From positions 1 to 44,266 of the forward strand of contig MEGH01000052.1 in NCBI GenBank assembly GCA_001725415.1: a stretch of DNA of 44,266 nucleotides, given 5' to 3'. The translations under genes and the position numbers were made by a program. This DNA is from Pseudonocardia sp. SCN 73-27. Its GTDB lineage: Bacteria > Actinomycetota > Actinomycetes > Mycobacteriales > Pseudonocardiaceae. Positions 10,360 to 18,821 of this stretch are shown here, piece after piece. Every line of letters starts with the position of its first letter. Position 1 is the stretch's first letter. The notes beneath the pieces were generated by a model. That model made no database searches, had not been told where the DNA came from, and saw only the letters and a list, made by a program, of their open reading frames with translations.

Positions 10360-11166
10360 TCAGGGCGCCGCGACGGCGTGGAACGCGACCGCCGCGGCCG
10401 TCGCGACGTTGAGCGAGTCCACACCGGACGCCATCGGGATGCGGACGCGGATGTCGGCCGCGGCGAGCGCCTCGTCGGTCAGCCCCGGCCCCTCCGCACC
10501 GAGCAGGAGTGCCACCCGCTCCCCCAGCAGACCGGCGGCACCGATCGGGGTGGCGTCGGCACCGGGCGTGAGCGCGGCGACCCGGAACCCGTTGTCCCGC
10601 AGCACCTTCAACGACGCCGGCCACTCGCCGCCCAGCGGCCCGAACCGCACTCGCAGCACGTGCCCCATCGAGACTCGGACGCTGCGCCGGTACAGCGGGT
10701 CGGAACAGCGCGGCCCGAGGAGCACGGCGTCGACACCGAGGGCGGCGGCGTTGCGGAAGAGCGAGCCGAGGTTCTCGTGGTCGTTGACCCCCTCCAGGAC
10801 GGCGACGACCCGGGCGTCGCGCAGCAGGTCGGCGGGGTCGGGTTCGGGGGCCCGGTCGGCGACGGCGAGCACCCCGCGGTTGAGGTGGAAGCCGACGGCG
10901 GTGGCCATGGTGTCGGCGTCGGTCTCGTAGGCGGGAACGTCGAAGTCGGCGAGGTCGTTGGCAAGCTCGGCGATGCGTCGCGGGACGCCGAGGACCGAGC
11001 GCAGGGGGTAGGGCGAGCCGAGCAGCCTCCGCACCACGACGACACCTTCGGCGATGACGAGACCGCGGCCGCCGGGCCGGTCCGGGCGGCGGTCGGAGTG
11101 CGTGAGGTCGCGGAAGTCGTCGATACGCGGATCGGCGGGATCGTCGACACTCGTGATGGTGGCCAC
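10360..11166 (-). CDS. TrmH/SpoU-family RNA 2'-O-methyltransferase
   Basis: S-adenosylmethionine-dependent ribose methylase of the SPOUT superfamily acting on rRNA or tRNA. The 268 residues contain an N-terminal substrate-binding part (LVIAEGVVVVRRLL at 36-49) and the three SpoU motifs: NDHENLGSLFRNAAALGVDA at 128-147, LLLGAEGPGLT at 220-230, and IPMASGVDSLNVATAAA at 243-259, where the trefoil knot forms. It corresponds in context to Rv0881. Its target nucleotide cannot be told from sequence. GTG at 11166 follows a GACGAT hexamer by 8 nt, a leaderless layout. It is divergent from the carboxylate-amine ligase gene with 161 bp between them. Confidence 0.9.
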   Translation of the reverse strand: MATITSVDDPADPRIDDFRDLTHSDRRPDRPGGRGLVIAEGVVVVRRLLGSPYPLRSVLGVPRRIAELANDLADFDVPAYETDADTMATAVGFHLNRGVLAVADRAPEPDPADLLRDARVVAVLEGVNDHENLGSLFRNAAALGVDAVLLGPRCSDPLYRRSVRVSMGHVLRVRFGPLGGEWPASLKVLRDNGFRVAALTPGADATPIGAAGLLGERVALLLGAEGPGLTDEALAAADIRVRIPMASGVDSLNVATAAAVAFHAVAAP

Positions 11167-11327
11167 GGGGTGCCATCGTCGCAGGTCGCCGGTGAACGCT
11201 CGCGATCCGTCATCCGGTCAGCCGGTACCGCAGTCCACGACCGTGTGACACGGTGGATGACCGCTCGTGACGACGATCGGTGCTGGTGGGGCACTGCTCG
11301 GGTCCGAGGATCGGAGGCAGTGAACGC

Positions 11328-12836
11328 ATGGGCCAGGGCGTCGACCGGACTACGTTCAGTCGACGGGACCGGCAGCGGTACCGGATGAAGGTCCATCGCT
11401 GTCTCGACGCGCTCGCGACGATGCTGCGCGAACACCCGTTCGCACACGACGAGCCGATGACCGGTATCGAGGTCGAGCTCAACCTGGTCGACGCCGATCT
11501 GCGCCCCGCGCTGACCGGTGTCGACGTCCTCGAGGCCATCGGCTCGGCGGATTTCCAGACGGAGCTGGGCCGCTGGAACCTGGAGCTCAACCTGCCGCCC
11601 CGGCCCCTGCCCGGCGACGAATGGCGCCACCTCGAGCACCATCTGCTCGACGAGCTCGCCGTCGCCCGCGCCAAGGCCCGCGACTGCAAGTCGCAGCTGG
11701 TGATGATCGGTATCCTGCCGACGTTGCGGCGCGAGGACATGGTCAGCGACGCGATCTCGCAGGACGAGCGGTACACCGTCCTCAACGAGCAGATGCTGAC
11801 CGCGCGGGGCGAGCCGATCCGCATCGACATCACCGGTGACGACGCGTCCGGCCGCCACGACGTCGCCCCCGACCGTCTCGTCGCCGACTTCGACACGATC
11901 ATCCCCGAGGCGGCCTGCACGTCGATGCAGCTGCACCTGCAGGTCTCCCCCGACGACTTCGCGTCGTACTGGAACGCGGCGCAGTGCCTCGCGGGGGTGC
12001 AGCTGGCCGTCGGCGCCAACTCGCCGTTCCTGCTCGGCTCGCGGCTGTGGGCGGAGACGCGGATCCCGCTGTTCGAGCAGTCGTGCGACGTCCGCAGCCC
12101 CGAGCTGCACAACCAGGGCGTCCGGCCGCGGGTGTGGTTCGGGGAACGCTGGATCACGTCGATCCTCGACCTGTTCTCCGAGAACGCCCGCTACTTCCCC
12201 GGCCTCATGCCGCTGACGCACGACAGCGACCCGCTGGCCGACCTCGAGGCCGGCCGCGTCCCGGGGCTCGACGAGCTGCGCCTGCACAACGGCACGATCT
12301 GGCGCTGGAACCGCCCGGTGTACGACATCAGCGACGGCTCGCCGCACGTGCGCGTCGAGAACCGGGTGCTGCCCGCGGGGCCGACGGCCGTCGACATGGT
12401 GGCCAACGCGCTGTTCTTCTACGGGCTGCTGCGGGTGCTGGTGGAGGCCGACCGGCCGTTGTGGAGCTCGATGTCGTTCGAGGCGGCGGAGGAGAACTTC
12501 ACGACGGCCGCGCGCCACGGCCTCGACGGTCCCCTGTACTGGCCGGGGTCGGGCTGGATCCGGCCCGACGAGCTGGTACTGCGCAAACTGCTGCCGCAGG
12601 CGCAGGAGGGCCTGGCCCGGTGGGGGGTGAGCGGCGAGGTGGTCGACCGGTACCTGTCGGTCATCGAGCGGCGCTGCGTCACCCGCCGGACGGGCGCGGT
12701 GTGGCAGCTCGACGCCGTCGCCGCGCTGGAGGCCGGGGGCGCCGACCGCGAGACGGCCCTGCACGGCATGCTGGCGCGCTACCTGGAGCAGTCCGACGCC
12801 AACGAGCCCGTCCACTCGTGGGCACTGCCGTCCTGA
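11328..12836 (+). CDS. Carboxylate-amine ligase, GCS2/YbdK family
   Basis: An ATP-grasp-like ligase of the glutamate-cysteine ligase type 2 family, 502 residues. Visible family blocks are MTGIEVELNLVD near residue 44, FQTELGRWNLELNLPP around 76-91, STMQ-type metal/substrate residues in ACTSMQLHLQVSP near 200, and the C-terminal PHVRVENRVLPAGPTAVDMVAN. YbdK-type members have weak glutamate-cysteine ligase activity in vitro; the physiological substrate here is unknown. The gene is monocistronic in appearance. ATG at 11328 is chosen for its GGAGGCAG site and because the upstream frame enters the divergent promoter region. Confidence 0.88.
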   Translation: MGQGVDRTTFSRRDRQRYRMKVHRCLDALATMLREHPFAHDEPMTGIEVELNLVDADLRPALTGVDVLEAIGSADFQTELGRWNLELNLPPRPLPGDEWRHLEHHLLDELAVARAKARDCKSQLVMIGILPTLRREDMVSDAISQDERYTVLNEQMLTARGEPIRIDITGDDASGRHDVAPDRLVADFDTIIPEAACTSMQLHLQVSPDDFASYWNAAQCLAGVQLAVGANSPFLLGSRLWAETRIPLFEQSCDVRSPELHNQGVRPRVWFGERWITSILDLFSENARYFPGLMPLTHDSDPLADLEAGRVPGLDELRLHNGTIWRWNRPVYDISDGSPHVRVENRVLPAGPTAVDMVANALFFYGLLRVLVEADRPLWSSMSFEAAEENFTTAARHGLDGPLYWPGSGWIRPDELVLRKLLPQAQEGLARWGVSGEVVDRYLSVIERRCVTRRTGAVWQLDAVAALEAGGADRETALHGMLARYLEQSDANEPVHSWALPS

Positions 12837-12925
12837 ACCGGGTCACCGCCGCGGGTTAGCGGGCGCGAACGGATCCGCCGATCCGGCCCAGGCGTGCGGG
12901 CGGGCTCCGTAGCGTCCCGCGCCAT

Positions 12926-13855
12926 GTGTCGCACGATGCCGCCCGGCCGACCCCGCGGGGCCTGACCGTGGGCAGGTTCCGGCTCTTCGCCCGCCCGACC
13001 GACCAGCCGCGCTGGACCCCCGGCCGCGCCGGTGCTCCCGGTCCCGGCGCCGCACCCGGCCGACCGCCGCGCCCGGCAGCTCCGCCCAACCCCGTGCCTG
13101 CGCCCCACCCCGTACGTCCGCTCCATCCCGTCCGTCGCGCCGCCCGGCCCGAGCCGGTCACCGACCCGATCGGCTTCCCGGCGGTCGAGAAGATCGCCCC
13201 GCCCGCCCTGCCGGTCCAGAGCCACGGCCCCGACGTGCGCACCGCACCCGACGACGCCCCGTCGATCCACGGCCGCACCGTCGACCTCGCGGAGGTCCGC
13301 GCCCTCGCCGCCGCCTTCGCCGCCGACTACCTCTCCTGGGACGAGGACGACCCCATCCGGCGCGGCGACGTCCTCGCCGAGCACCTGCCCGCACGCCTGC
13401 GGGACCTGACGCGGGGCACGCCCGGCCCCGGCTGGGCGGGCGAGGGCCGGCAGCGTGCCGAGATCAGCCTCGCCGGGGCAATCGGGTCCGACGAGGACGG
13501 CCGGCTGCTCGTCGACGTGCGGGTGCGGGTGACGCCGTACTTCCGCGCCGGCCGGGCAGCTGCGTCCGGTCTGCCCGTCGACGTCGTGCGGCGGGGCCCC
13601 GAGCTGGGTAGACCGTCGTCGGCACCCCCGCCCGACGGCAAGGGGTGGACCGGGCGGCGGGCGTCGTGGGTGCGGATCAGCGTTCCGGTCACGCACGATG
13701 GTGACCGGCTCGTCGCCGAGCCCGACGAGGAGCTGCTCGCACCCACCGGCGACCCTGATCCAGCGTGCCGTGTCGGCGGGGGTGACGGGTGTGCTGCTGT
13801 CGATGGGGCACCTGTCGCCCGCGGGTCCGGTCGGCCCACCCCCGCGTGCCGATGA
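12926..13855 (+). CDS. Hypothetical Pro-rich protein with possible TcpC-like domain
   Basis: A 309-residue protein. The first ~115 residues are Pro/Arg-rich and disordered. Residues 120-270 form a compact region (VDLAEVRALAAAFAADYLSW, then GRQRAEISLAGAIGSDEDG, VDVRVRVTPYF and RASWVRISVPVTHDGDRLV). This recalls the NTF2-like fold of TcpC/VirB8-type conjugation proteins carried by actinobacterial integrative elements; that is weak pattern recognition only. No membrane anchor is evident, unlike a normal TcpC. The last ~30 residues are Gly/Cys-rich and look out of register, so the true end or a frameshift is uncertain. GTG at 12926 is the assumed start. It overlaps the next gene by 53 nt. Confidence 0.5.
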   Translation: MSHDAARPTPRGLTVGRFRLFARPTDQPRWTPGRAGAPGPGAAPGRPPRPAAPPNPVPAPHPVRPLHPVRRAARPEPVTDPIGFPAVEKIAPPALPVQSHGPDVRTAPDDAPSIHGRTVDLAEVRALAAAFAADYLSWDEDDPIRRGDVLAEHLPARLRDLTRGTPGPGWAGEGRQRAEISLAGAIGSDEDGRLLVDVRVRVTPYFRAGRAAASGLPVDVVRRGPELGRPSSAPPPDGKGWTGRRASWVRISVPVTHDGDRLVAEPDEELLAPTGDPDPACRVGGGDGCAAVDGAPVARGSGRPTPACR

Positions 13856-14723
13856 CTCCCACTCCGCACTGCCGTGGGAGGCGAACCCCTGGGACGGGAT
13901 GCCCTGGGACGGAACCCCCTGGCAGACATCACGACCGGAGACCCCGCCGACGGACCCGGCCCCGCCCGACACACCGACCGACACGCTGCCGTGGGACACC
14001 CCACCGCTCGACGCACCCGCCGACCCACCTCCCGCCGGACCCCCACGCGCCGAGCCCCCACGCGCCGGGCCCCCACTGATCGAACCCACGCCCGCTGCTC
14101 CGAAGCGCGCCCCGGACCCGGAACCGAGGACGACCCCGCCGCCGACGTCGACACCGCCCCCGCGTGTCCCGGACACCTCCGCCCGCGCGGAGCCCCCACG
14201 GGTATCGACGACCACGACCCGGGACACACCGATCCGCGCCGAGGAGTTCGACACCGCGCCGCCGGCACGTGACGTGCGCTCCGCCGGACGGACCTCGGTG
14301 CGCAGCGGCGTCCTGACCCTCTCCGGTCCCGCGGCGCTGTGCTGGACGAGCGCGCGGACCCACGGACGCTGGGGGGTCCGGATGCGGGTCCCGACCGCCG
14401 AGGGGGCCGTCCTGCTCACGGGCGCCGACCCCCGCGCCGGCGAGGTCCGGTTCGCCGACCTCGCGGGAACACGGGCGAGCTACGCCGTCCGCGGCGACGA
14501 CGGGACCACCCGCGGCTCGACCACCATCGACGCCACGCGCCGGCACACGTGGACGGTCGAGTGGACGGCTGACGCCGTGGTGGGCCTCGTCGACGGGAAG
14601 CGGTGGTTCCGCGCCGATGCTTCCGCGGCCCTGCCGCAGGGTCCGTTGTTCCTGTGCCTGCAGGCACGTCAGGGCGCGACGCTGGAGGTCGACCACGTGC
14701 GCGAGTACGCACCCCGACGATGA
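13803..14723 (+). CDS. Hypothetical protein with C-terminal jelly-roll (GH16/LamG-like) domain
   Basis: A protein of about 306 residues if the ATG at 13803 is used; the frame is open back to 13698 and GTG starts exist. Residues 1-165 are extremely Pro-rich, with repeated PWDG/PWDT units near the N-terminus and PPRAEPPRAGPP further on. The last ~140 residues look like a beta-sandwich: HGRWGVRMRVPTAEGAVLL, GSTTIDATRRHTWTVEWTAD, VVGLVDGKRWFR, and LFLCLQARQGATLEVDHVRE. This order (RW-x-RMR, H-x-W-x-V-E-W, D-G, final VDHVR) is that of GH16/concanavalin-like lectin folds, but the catalytic ExDxxE of GH16 is absent, so a binding role is more likely. No signal peptide is seen. A terminator follows. 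Confidence 0.55.
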   Translation: MGHLSPAGPVGPPPRADDSHSALPWEANPWDGMPWDGTPWQTSRPETPPTDPAPPDTPTDTLPWDTPPLDAPADPPPAGPPRAEPPRAGPPLIEPTPAAPKRAPDPEPRTTPPPTSTPPPRVPDTSARAEPPRVSTTTTRDTPIRAEEFDTAPPARDVRSAGRTSVRSGVLTLSGPAALCWTSARTHGRWGVRMRVPTAEGAVLLTGADPRAGEVRFADLAGTRASYAVRGDDGTTRGSTTIDATRRHTWTVEWTADAVVGLVDGKRWFRADASAALPQGPLFLCLQARQGATLEVDHVREYAPRR

Positions 14724-14736
14724 CCCCGGACAGCGC

Positions 14737-14768
14737 CGTGGGCCCCGGCCGGATGGCCGGGGCCCACG
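14737..14768. terminator. Terminator at convergent junction
   Basis: CGTGGGCCCCGGCC (14737-14750) pairs perfectly with GGCCGGGGCCCACG (14755-14768) around a 4-nt loop, 14 nt after the jelly-roll gene and 64 nt past the end of the MFS gene on the other strand. It may serve both. Confidence 0.8.
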
Positions 14769-14816
14769 TGTCCCGAACTGACGCGCCGCTCCCACCACGA
14801 AGCGACAAGGAAGAAG

Positions 14817-14835
14817 TTAGCCTAGCCTTGCCTCA
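14817..14835 (-). promoter_or_regulatory. Candidate IdeR/DtxR iron box
   Basis: The minus-strand 19-mer TGAGGCAAGGCTAGGCTAA matches the degenerate iron-box pattern TWAGGTWAGSCTWACCTWA at 15 of 19 positions. It overlaps the stop codon of the EntS-like MFS gene, so no annotated start codon faces it. It may be a chance match, a relic, or a site for an unannotated transcript. Confidence 0.3.
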
Positions 14836-16125
14836 CGCGCAAGTCTCTGCCGAGGAACGTTCGACGCGGCTCCGCCCCCGCATCGCCAGGACCACGGCGA
14901 CCACGAGCACCGACACCACGGTGAGCGCGCCGCCGAGCAGCAGCGGCGACCGCCCACCCCAGTGCTCGGCGACCATCCCGAGCAGCGGCGCACCGAGCGG
15001 CGTCGACCCCAGGAACAACATCATGTAGAGACCCATGACCCGGCCGCGCACCTCGGGCGCGACGGAGAGCTGCACGAAGGCGTTGGCGGCCGTCGTGAAC
15101 AGCAGCGCCGAGAGGCCGACGACGACCAGGACGACTCCGGCGGAGGCGAACGTCGGCATCAGGCCCGCGACCGCGAGCAGCAGCCCGAAGGCGACACCGG
15201 TCAGGACGACGAACCGCACGGGCGGCACGGAGGTCCTGCGGGCGGCGATCGTGGCGCCGACGACCGAGCCGACGGCGATCAGCGTCGTCATCAGGCCGTA
15301 GGACTCCGCGGTGCCGCCGAAGACGTTGCGGGCCAGGACCGGGATCGTCACCGGGAAGTTGATGGCGAACGCGGAGACGAGGAAGACCATTGCGAGGACG
15401 CCGACGAGCTCGGGCCGGGCCCGCACGTAGCGCAGCCCCTCGCGGAGCTGGCCGGGCGCGCGGCGGACGCGTTCGGAGCGGAAGAGCCGGTCGGGCCGCA
15501 TGAGCGCGAGCGCGGTGACGACGCCGGCGAAGCTCGCTGCGTTGATCAGGAACACCCAGCCGCTACCGACGGCGGCGATCAGCACGCCGGCGACGGCGGG
15601 GCCGACGATGCGGGCGAGGTTGAACGTCATCGAGTTGAGGGCGACGGCGTTGGTGACCTGGCCGGGGCCGACGAGCTCGGACACGAACGACTGGCGCATC
15701 GGCATGTCGAGCGCGGAGAAGCAGCCGAGGACGGCGCAGAAGACGTAGACCTGCAGCAGCGCCGCGAACCCGGTGACGACGGCGAGGCCGAGCGCGAGCG
15801 CGCAGAGCCCCATGCCAATCTGTAGCAGGATGAGCATCCTCCGCTTGTCGACGCGGTCGGCGAGCACCCCGCCCCACAGCGACAGCACGAGCGTGGGGGC
15901 GAACTGCAGCGCGGTGGCGATGCCGAGGGCGGCAGGGCTGCCGCCCGAGAGGTCGAGGACCAGCCAGTCCTGCGCGATGCGCTGCATCCACGTACCGACG
16001 AGCGAGACGACCTGTCCGCTCGCGTAGAGGCGGTAGTTGGGCACACGCAGGGACGCGAAGATCCCGCCGCGGGGATCGGGGGCGGCAGGAGAGGTGGGGC
16101 CGGGGGTGTCGACGACTGCGCTCAT
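14833..16125 (-). CDS. MFS exporter, MFS_3/EntS type
   Basis: A 430-residue, twelve-helix exporter. It begins with a short hydrophilic tail, then FASLRVPNYRLYASGQVVSL, the loop GGVLADRVDKRRML, and the signature FSALDMPMRQSFVSELVG between helices 4 and 5. These features place it in the MFS_3 (EntS-like) group of drug or siderophore exporters; substrate unknown. The ATG at 16125 has no Shine-Dalgarno. A TACGAT hexamer ends 10 nt upstream and lies inside a TTGCT/AGCAA inverted repeat, so transcription is probably near-leaderless and repressible. MFS genes of this type often neighbour a marR gene, but none is present within 20 kb on either side. It is downstream of the NCS2 permease on the same strand with 58 bp between. 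Confidence 0.92.
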   Translation of the reverse strand: MSAVVDTPGPTSPAAPDPRGGIFASLRVPNYRLYASGQVVSLVGTWMQRIAQDWLVLDLSGGSPAALGIATALQFAPTLVLSLWGGVLADRVDKRRMLILLQIGMGLCALALGLAVVTGFAALLQVYVFCAVLGCFSALDMPMRQSFVSELVGPGQVTNAVALNSMTFNLARIVGPAVAGVLIAAVGSGWVFLINAASFAGVVTALALMRPDRLFRSERVRRAPGQLREGLRYVRARPELVGVLAMVFLVSAFAINFPVTIPVLARNVFGGTAESYGLMTTLIAVGSVVGATIAARRTSVPPVRFVVLTGVAFGLLLAVAGLMPTFASAGVVLVVVGLSALLFTTAANAFVQLSVAPEVRGRVMGLYMMLFLGSTPLGAPLLGMVAEHWGGRSPLLLGGALTVVSVLVVAVVLAMRGRSRVERSSAETCA

Positions 16126-16128
16126 CTA

Positions 16129-16146
16129 TTGCTTATCGTACAGCAA
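16129..16146. promoter_or_regulatory. MarR-type operator overlapping -10 and start of MFS gene
   Basis: TTGCTTATCGTACAGCAA is an 18-bp imperfect palindrome (7 of 9 base pairs match). On the minus strand it reads TTGCTGTACGATAAGCAA, the usual shape of a MarR-family site. The -10 hexamer TACGAT (16135-16140) is embedded in it and the ATG begins 4 nt away, so a bound repressor would block initiation directly. Confidence 0.6.
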
Positions 16147-16183
16147 CTAAATTCTGAGCGCCGCCGCCGACGGCCCCCGGTGA

Positions 16184-17731
16184 CTAGCGGAACAGCGCCT
16201 CGATCGGCCCCACCGCGAAGTACCCGACGAACGCGACCGCGACGACCCACATCAGCGGGTGGACCGTCTTCGCCTTGCCCGAGACGGCCGCGAGGACCAC
16301 GTAGGAGATGAAGCCCGCGCCGATGCCGTTGGCGATCGAGTACGTGAACGGCATGACGACGATCGTCAGGAACGCGGGCAGCGCGATCCGGAAGTCCATG
16401 AAGTCGATGTCGACGATCTGGCGCATCATCAGCGCGCCGACGATCACCAGCGCGGGCGCGGCCGCCTCGATCGGCACCACCGAGTACAGCGGCGTCAGGA
16501 ACATCGCGGCCAGGAACAGCACACCGGTGACGACGTTGGCCAGTCCGGTCCGCGCGCCCTCCGCGATACCCGAGGCCGACTCGACGAACACGGTGTTCGA
16601 CGACACCGACGCCGCACCGCCGGCGATGGCGCCCGTGCCCTCGACGAACAGCGCGCGCCCGACGTCGGGCAGCTTGCCGGTCCTGTCGACGAGCCCGGCC
16701 TGCTTGCCGAGGCCCGTCATGGTGCCCATGGCGTCGAAGAAGTTGGCCAGCACCAGCGTGAAGACGAGCAGCGTCGCGGTGATCGCGGGCAGCCGCGTCC
16801 AGGCGCCGAAGGAGACGTCGCCGACCAGCGAGAGGTCCGGCACACCGAACACCGAGCCGGGCAGCGCCGGGTAGCCAAGATTCCAGCCTTTGGGGTTGGT
16901 GCCCTCCGACGGACCGACCTTGGCGATGGCCTCGACGATGATCGCGACGACGGTCGTCAGCACGATGCCGAGCAGGATCCCGGCGCGCACCCGCAGCGCG
17001 ACGAGCGCACCGGTGATCAGCAGGCCGACGACGAAGACGAACGTCGGCCAGGAGGCGATGGAGCCGCCGATGCCGAGGCCGACGGGAACGGTCGTGTTGG
17101 CGGCGTCCGGCAGGCGACGGACGAAGCCGGAGTCGACCAGACCGATGAATGCGATGAACAGCCCGATGCCGACGCCGATCGCCGCCTTGAGTGACGGCGG
17201 CACGGCGTTGAACACGGCCGTCCGGAACCCGGTCAGCACCAGGATCACGATGATGATGCCGTCGACGACGACGAGGCCCATCGCCTCGGGCCAGGTGACC
17301 TGCGGCGCGATCGTGAAGGCGACGAGGGCGTTGATGCCCAGACCGGTCGCGAGCGCGAACGGCATGTTGGCGACGAGACCCATCAGCAGGGTCAGCACGC
17401 CGGCGACGAGGGCGGTGGCGGCCGCGACCTGTGGCACCGACAGCACGTTGCCGAGGACGTCGACCTTCGCGCCGGGCCCTGTCGGGCTGAAGCTGCCGAG
17501 GATCAGCGGGTTGAGCACGACGATGTACGACATCGTCACGAACGTGACGAGGCCGCCGCGGACCTCGCGGCCGACGGTCGAGCCGCGTTCGGTCAGCTTG
17601 AAATAGCGGTCGAAGCCCGACCTCGGCTCGGTGAGGGCGGCGGTGGTTTCGGTTTCGGACGGCGCGGGGTCACCGGGCTCAGGGGCGTGGGTGACGGGCT
17701 CGTCGTCCGGCGTCGGACGCTGCACGCGCAC
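16184..17731 (-). CDS. NCS2-family purine permease (AzgA-like)
   Basis: Proton-coupled uptake of purine bases (adenine, guanine or hypoxanthine) across the cytoplasmic membrane, by analogy to AzgA/GhxP. The protein is about 515 residues with an acidic N-terminal tail, then YFKLTERGSTVGREVRGGL, FVTMSYIVVLNPLIL and ATGLGINALVAFT. The family's functional loops are also present: NFFDAMGTMTGLGKQAGL and SSNTVFVESASGIAEGARTG. Fourteen helices are predicted by eye. GTG at 17731 (or 17725) is taken as start; the longer frame to 17908 runs antisense through the DUF2530 gene. It is divergent from DUF2530 with 69 bp between starts. The exact base transported is not decidable. Confidence 0.92.
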   Translation of the reverse strand: MRVQRPTPDDEPVTHAPEPGDPAPSETETTAALTEPRSGFDRYFKLTERGSTVGREVRGGLVTFVTMSYIVVLNPLILGSFSPTGPGAKVDVLGNVLSVPQVAAATALVAGVLTLLMGLVANMPFALATGLGINALVAFTIAPQVTWPEAMGLVVVDGIIIVILVLTGFRTAVFNAVPPSLKAAIGVGIGLFIAFIGLVDSGFVRRLPDAANTTVPVGLGIGGSIASWPTFVFVVGLLITGALVALRVRAGILLGIVLTTVVAIIVEAIAKVGPSEGTNPKGWNLGYPALPGSVFGVPDLSLVGDVSFGAWTRLPAITATLLVFTLVLANFFDAMGTMTGLGKQAGLVDRTGKLPDVGRALFVEGTGAIAGGAASVSSNTVFVESASGIAEGARTGLANVVTGVLFLAAMFLTPLYSVVPIEAAAPALVIVGALMMRQIVDIDFMDFRIALPAFLTIVVMPFTYSIANGIGAGFISYVVLAAVSGKAKTVHPLMWVVAVAFVGYFAVGPIEALFR

Positions 17732-17800
17732 ACGGTAAATGCGGCCCGGGAGTTCCGCCCGATCCGGGATGCGCTCGTCCCCATCCGTGATACTGCTGTC

Positions 17801-18052
17801 ATGCGCAACCCGCCGGCGCTGCCGCGACGATTGTCCGACGTGTCCGTGATCGCCCCGATCGGCACGGTCCTGTGGTTCGTCGGCGCCGTCGCCCTGTACA
17901 TCGCGCACGTCACGGTCGACCGTCCGCTCGACATCTGGTTCACGACGTGCGTCGCCGGCGCGGTGCTCGGCGCGATCGGCTACGGCGTCTTCCGCTGGCA
18001 GCGTGCGGCGGCGCGACGAGGCTCACGCACCGCCCAGGAGGGGCTGCGCTGA
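17801..18052 (+). CDS. DUF2530 family small membrane protein
   Basis: An 83-residue protein with two membrane helices: VIAPIGTVLWFVGAVALYIAHV and WFTTCVAGAVLGAIGYGVFRW, and a basic C-terminal tail. It fits the actinobacterial DUF2530 family (Rv0879c in M. tuberculosis), function unknown. The start ATG follows GATACT (17789-17794) by 6 nt with no Shine-Dalgarno, so translation is probably leaderless. It is divergent from the NCS2 permease and 21 bp ahead of the SDR gene, which has its own -10-like hexamer. Confidence 0.85.
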   Translation: MRNPPALPRRLSDVSVIAPIGTVLWFVGAVALYIAHVTVDRPLDIWFTTCVAGAVLGAIGYGVFRWQRAAARRGSRTAQEGLR

Positions 18053-18073
18053 TCCGCTCCTAAGGTTGCGGGC

Positions 18074-18820
18074 ATGAGCCTCCCCAGTGAGCGCCCGACC
18101 GCTGTCGTCACCGGAGCGAGCAGCGGCATCGGCGCCGCCACTGCCCGCGGCCTCGCCGCTGCGGGCTTCCACGTCGTCCTCGGGGCGCGCCGCGTCGACC
18201 GTTGCGCCGAGATCGCCCGCGAGATCGACGGCACCGCGGTGCGTCTCGACGTCACCGACCCGGAGTCGGTGTCGGCGTTCGTCGCGGCCGTCCCCGAGTG
18301 CAGGCTGCTCGTCAACAACGCGGGCGGCGCCAAGGGGCTCGAGCCCGTCGCGGAGGCCGACGAGGACGCGTGGCGCTGGATGTGGGAGGCCAACGTGCTG
18401 GGCACACTGCGGATGGTGAAGGGCCTGCTGCCGGCGTTGGAGGCGTCGGGCGACGGGCACATCGTCACGGTGACGTCGATCGCCGCACTGGAGCCGTACG
18501 ACAACGGCGCCGGGTACACCGGAGCGAAGCACGCGCAGGCGATGGTGCACCGCACGCTGCGCGGGGAGCTGCTCGGGAAGCCGGTGCGGCTCACCGAGAT
18601 CGCGCCCGGCATGGTCGAGACGGAGTTCTCGCTGGTCCGCTTCGACGGCGACGCCGAGAAGGCCGACAAGGTCTACCAGGGGATCACACCACTGACCGCC
18701 GACGACGTCGCCGAGACGATCGTCTTCGCCGCGACCCGGCCGTCGCACGTCAACATCGACCAGATCGTGCTGAAGCCGCGCGCCCAGGCGTCGGCGATGC
18801 GCGCCCACCGGGAGGCCTGA
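18074..18820 (+). CDS. Short-chain dehydrogenase/reductase
   Basis: Classical SDR of 248 residues, likely NADP-dependent; YdfG-like 3-hydroxy-acid dehydrogenases are the nearest pattern I recognise. The Rossmann motif TGASSGIG is at 13-20, NNAG at 80-83, and the catalytic set is Asn106, Ser134, Tyr147 and Lys151 (YTGAK). GARR at 36-39 after strand 2 suggests NADP preference. In M. tuberculosis the homologous position next to the L,D-transpeptidase LprQ is Rv0484c. TAAGGT at 18061-18066 is followed by 7 nt and the ATG, a leaderless layout. The next gene starts one base after its stop, so they form an operon. Substrate unknown. Confidence 0.92.
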   Translation: MSLPSERPTAVVTGASSGIGAATARGLAAAGFHVVLGARRVDRCAEIAREIDGTAVRLDVTDPESVSAFVAAVPECRLLVNNAGGAKGLEPVAEADEDAWRWMWEANVLGTLRMVKGLLPALEASGDGHIVTVTSIAALEPYDNGAGYTGAKHAQAMVHRTLRGELLGKPVRLTEIAPGMVETEFSLVRFDGDAEKADKVYQGITPLTADDVAETIVFAATRPSHVNIDQIVLKPRAQASAMRAHREA

Positions 18821-18821
18821 G

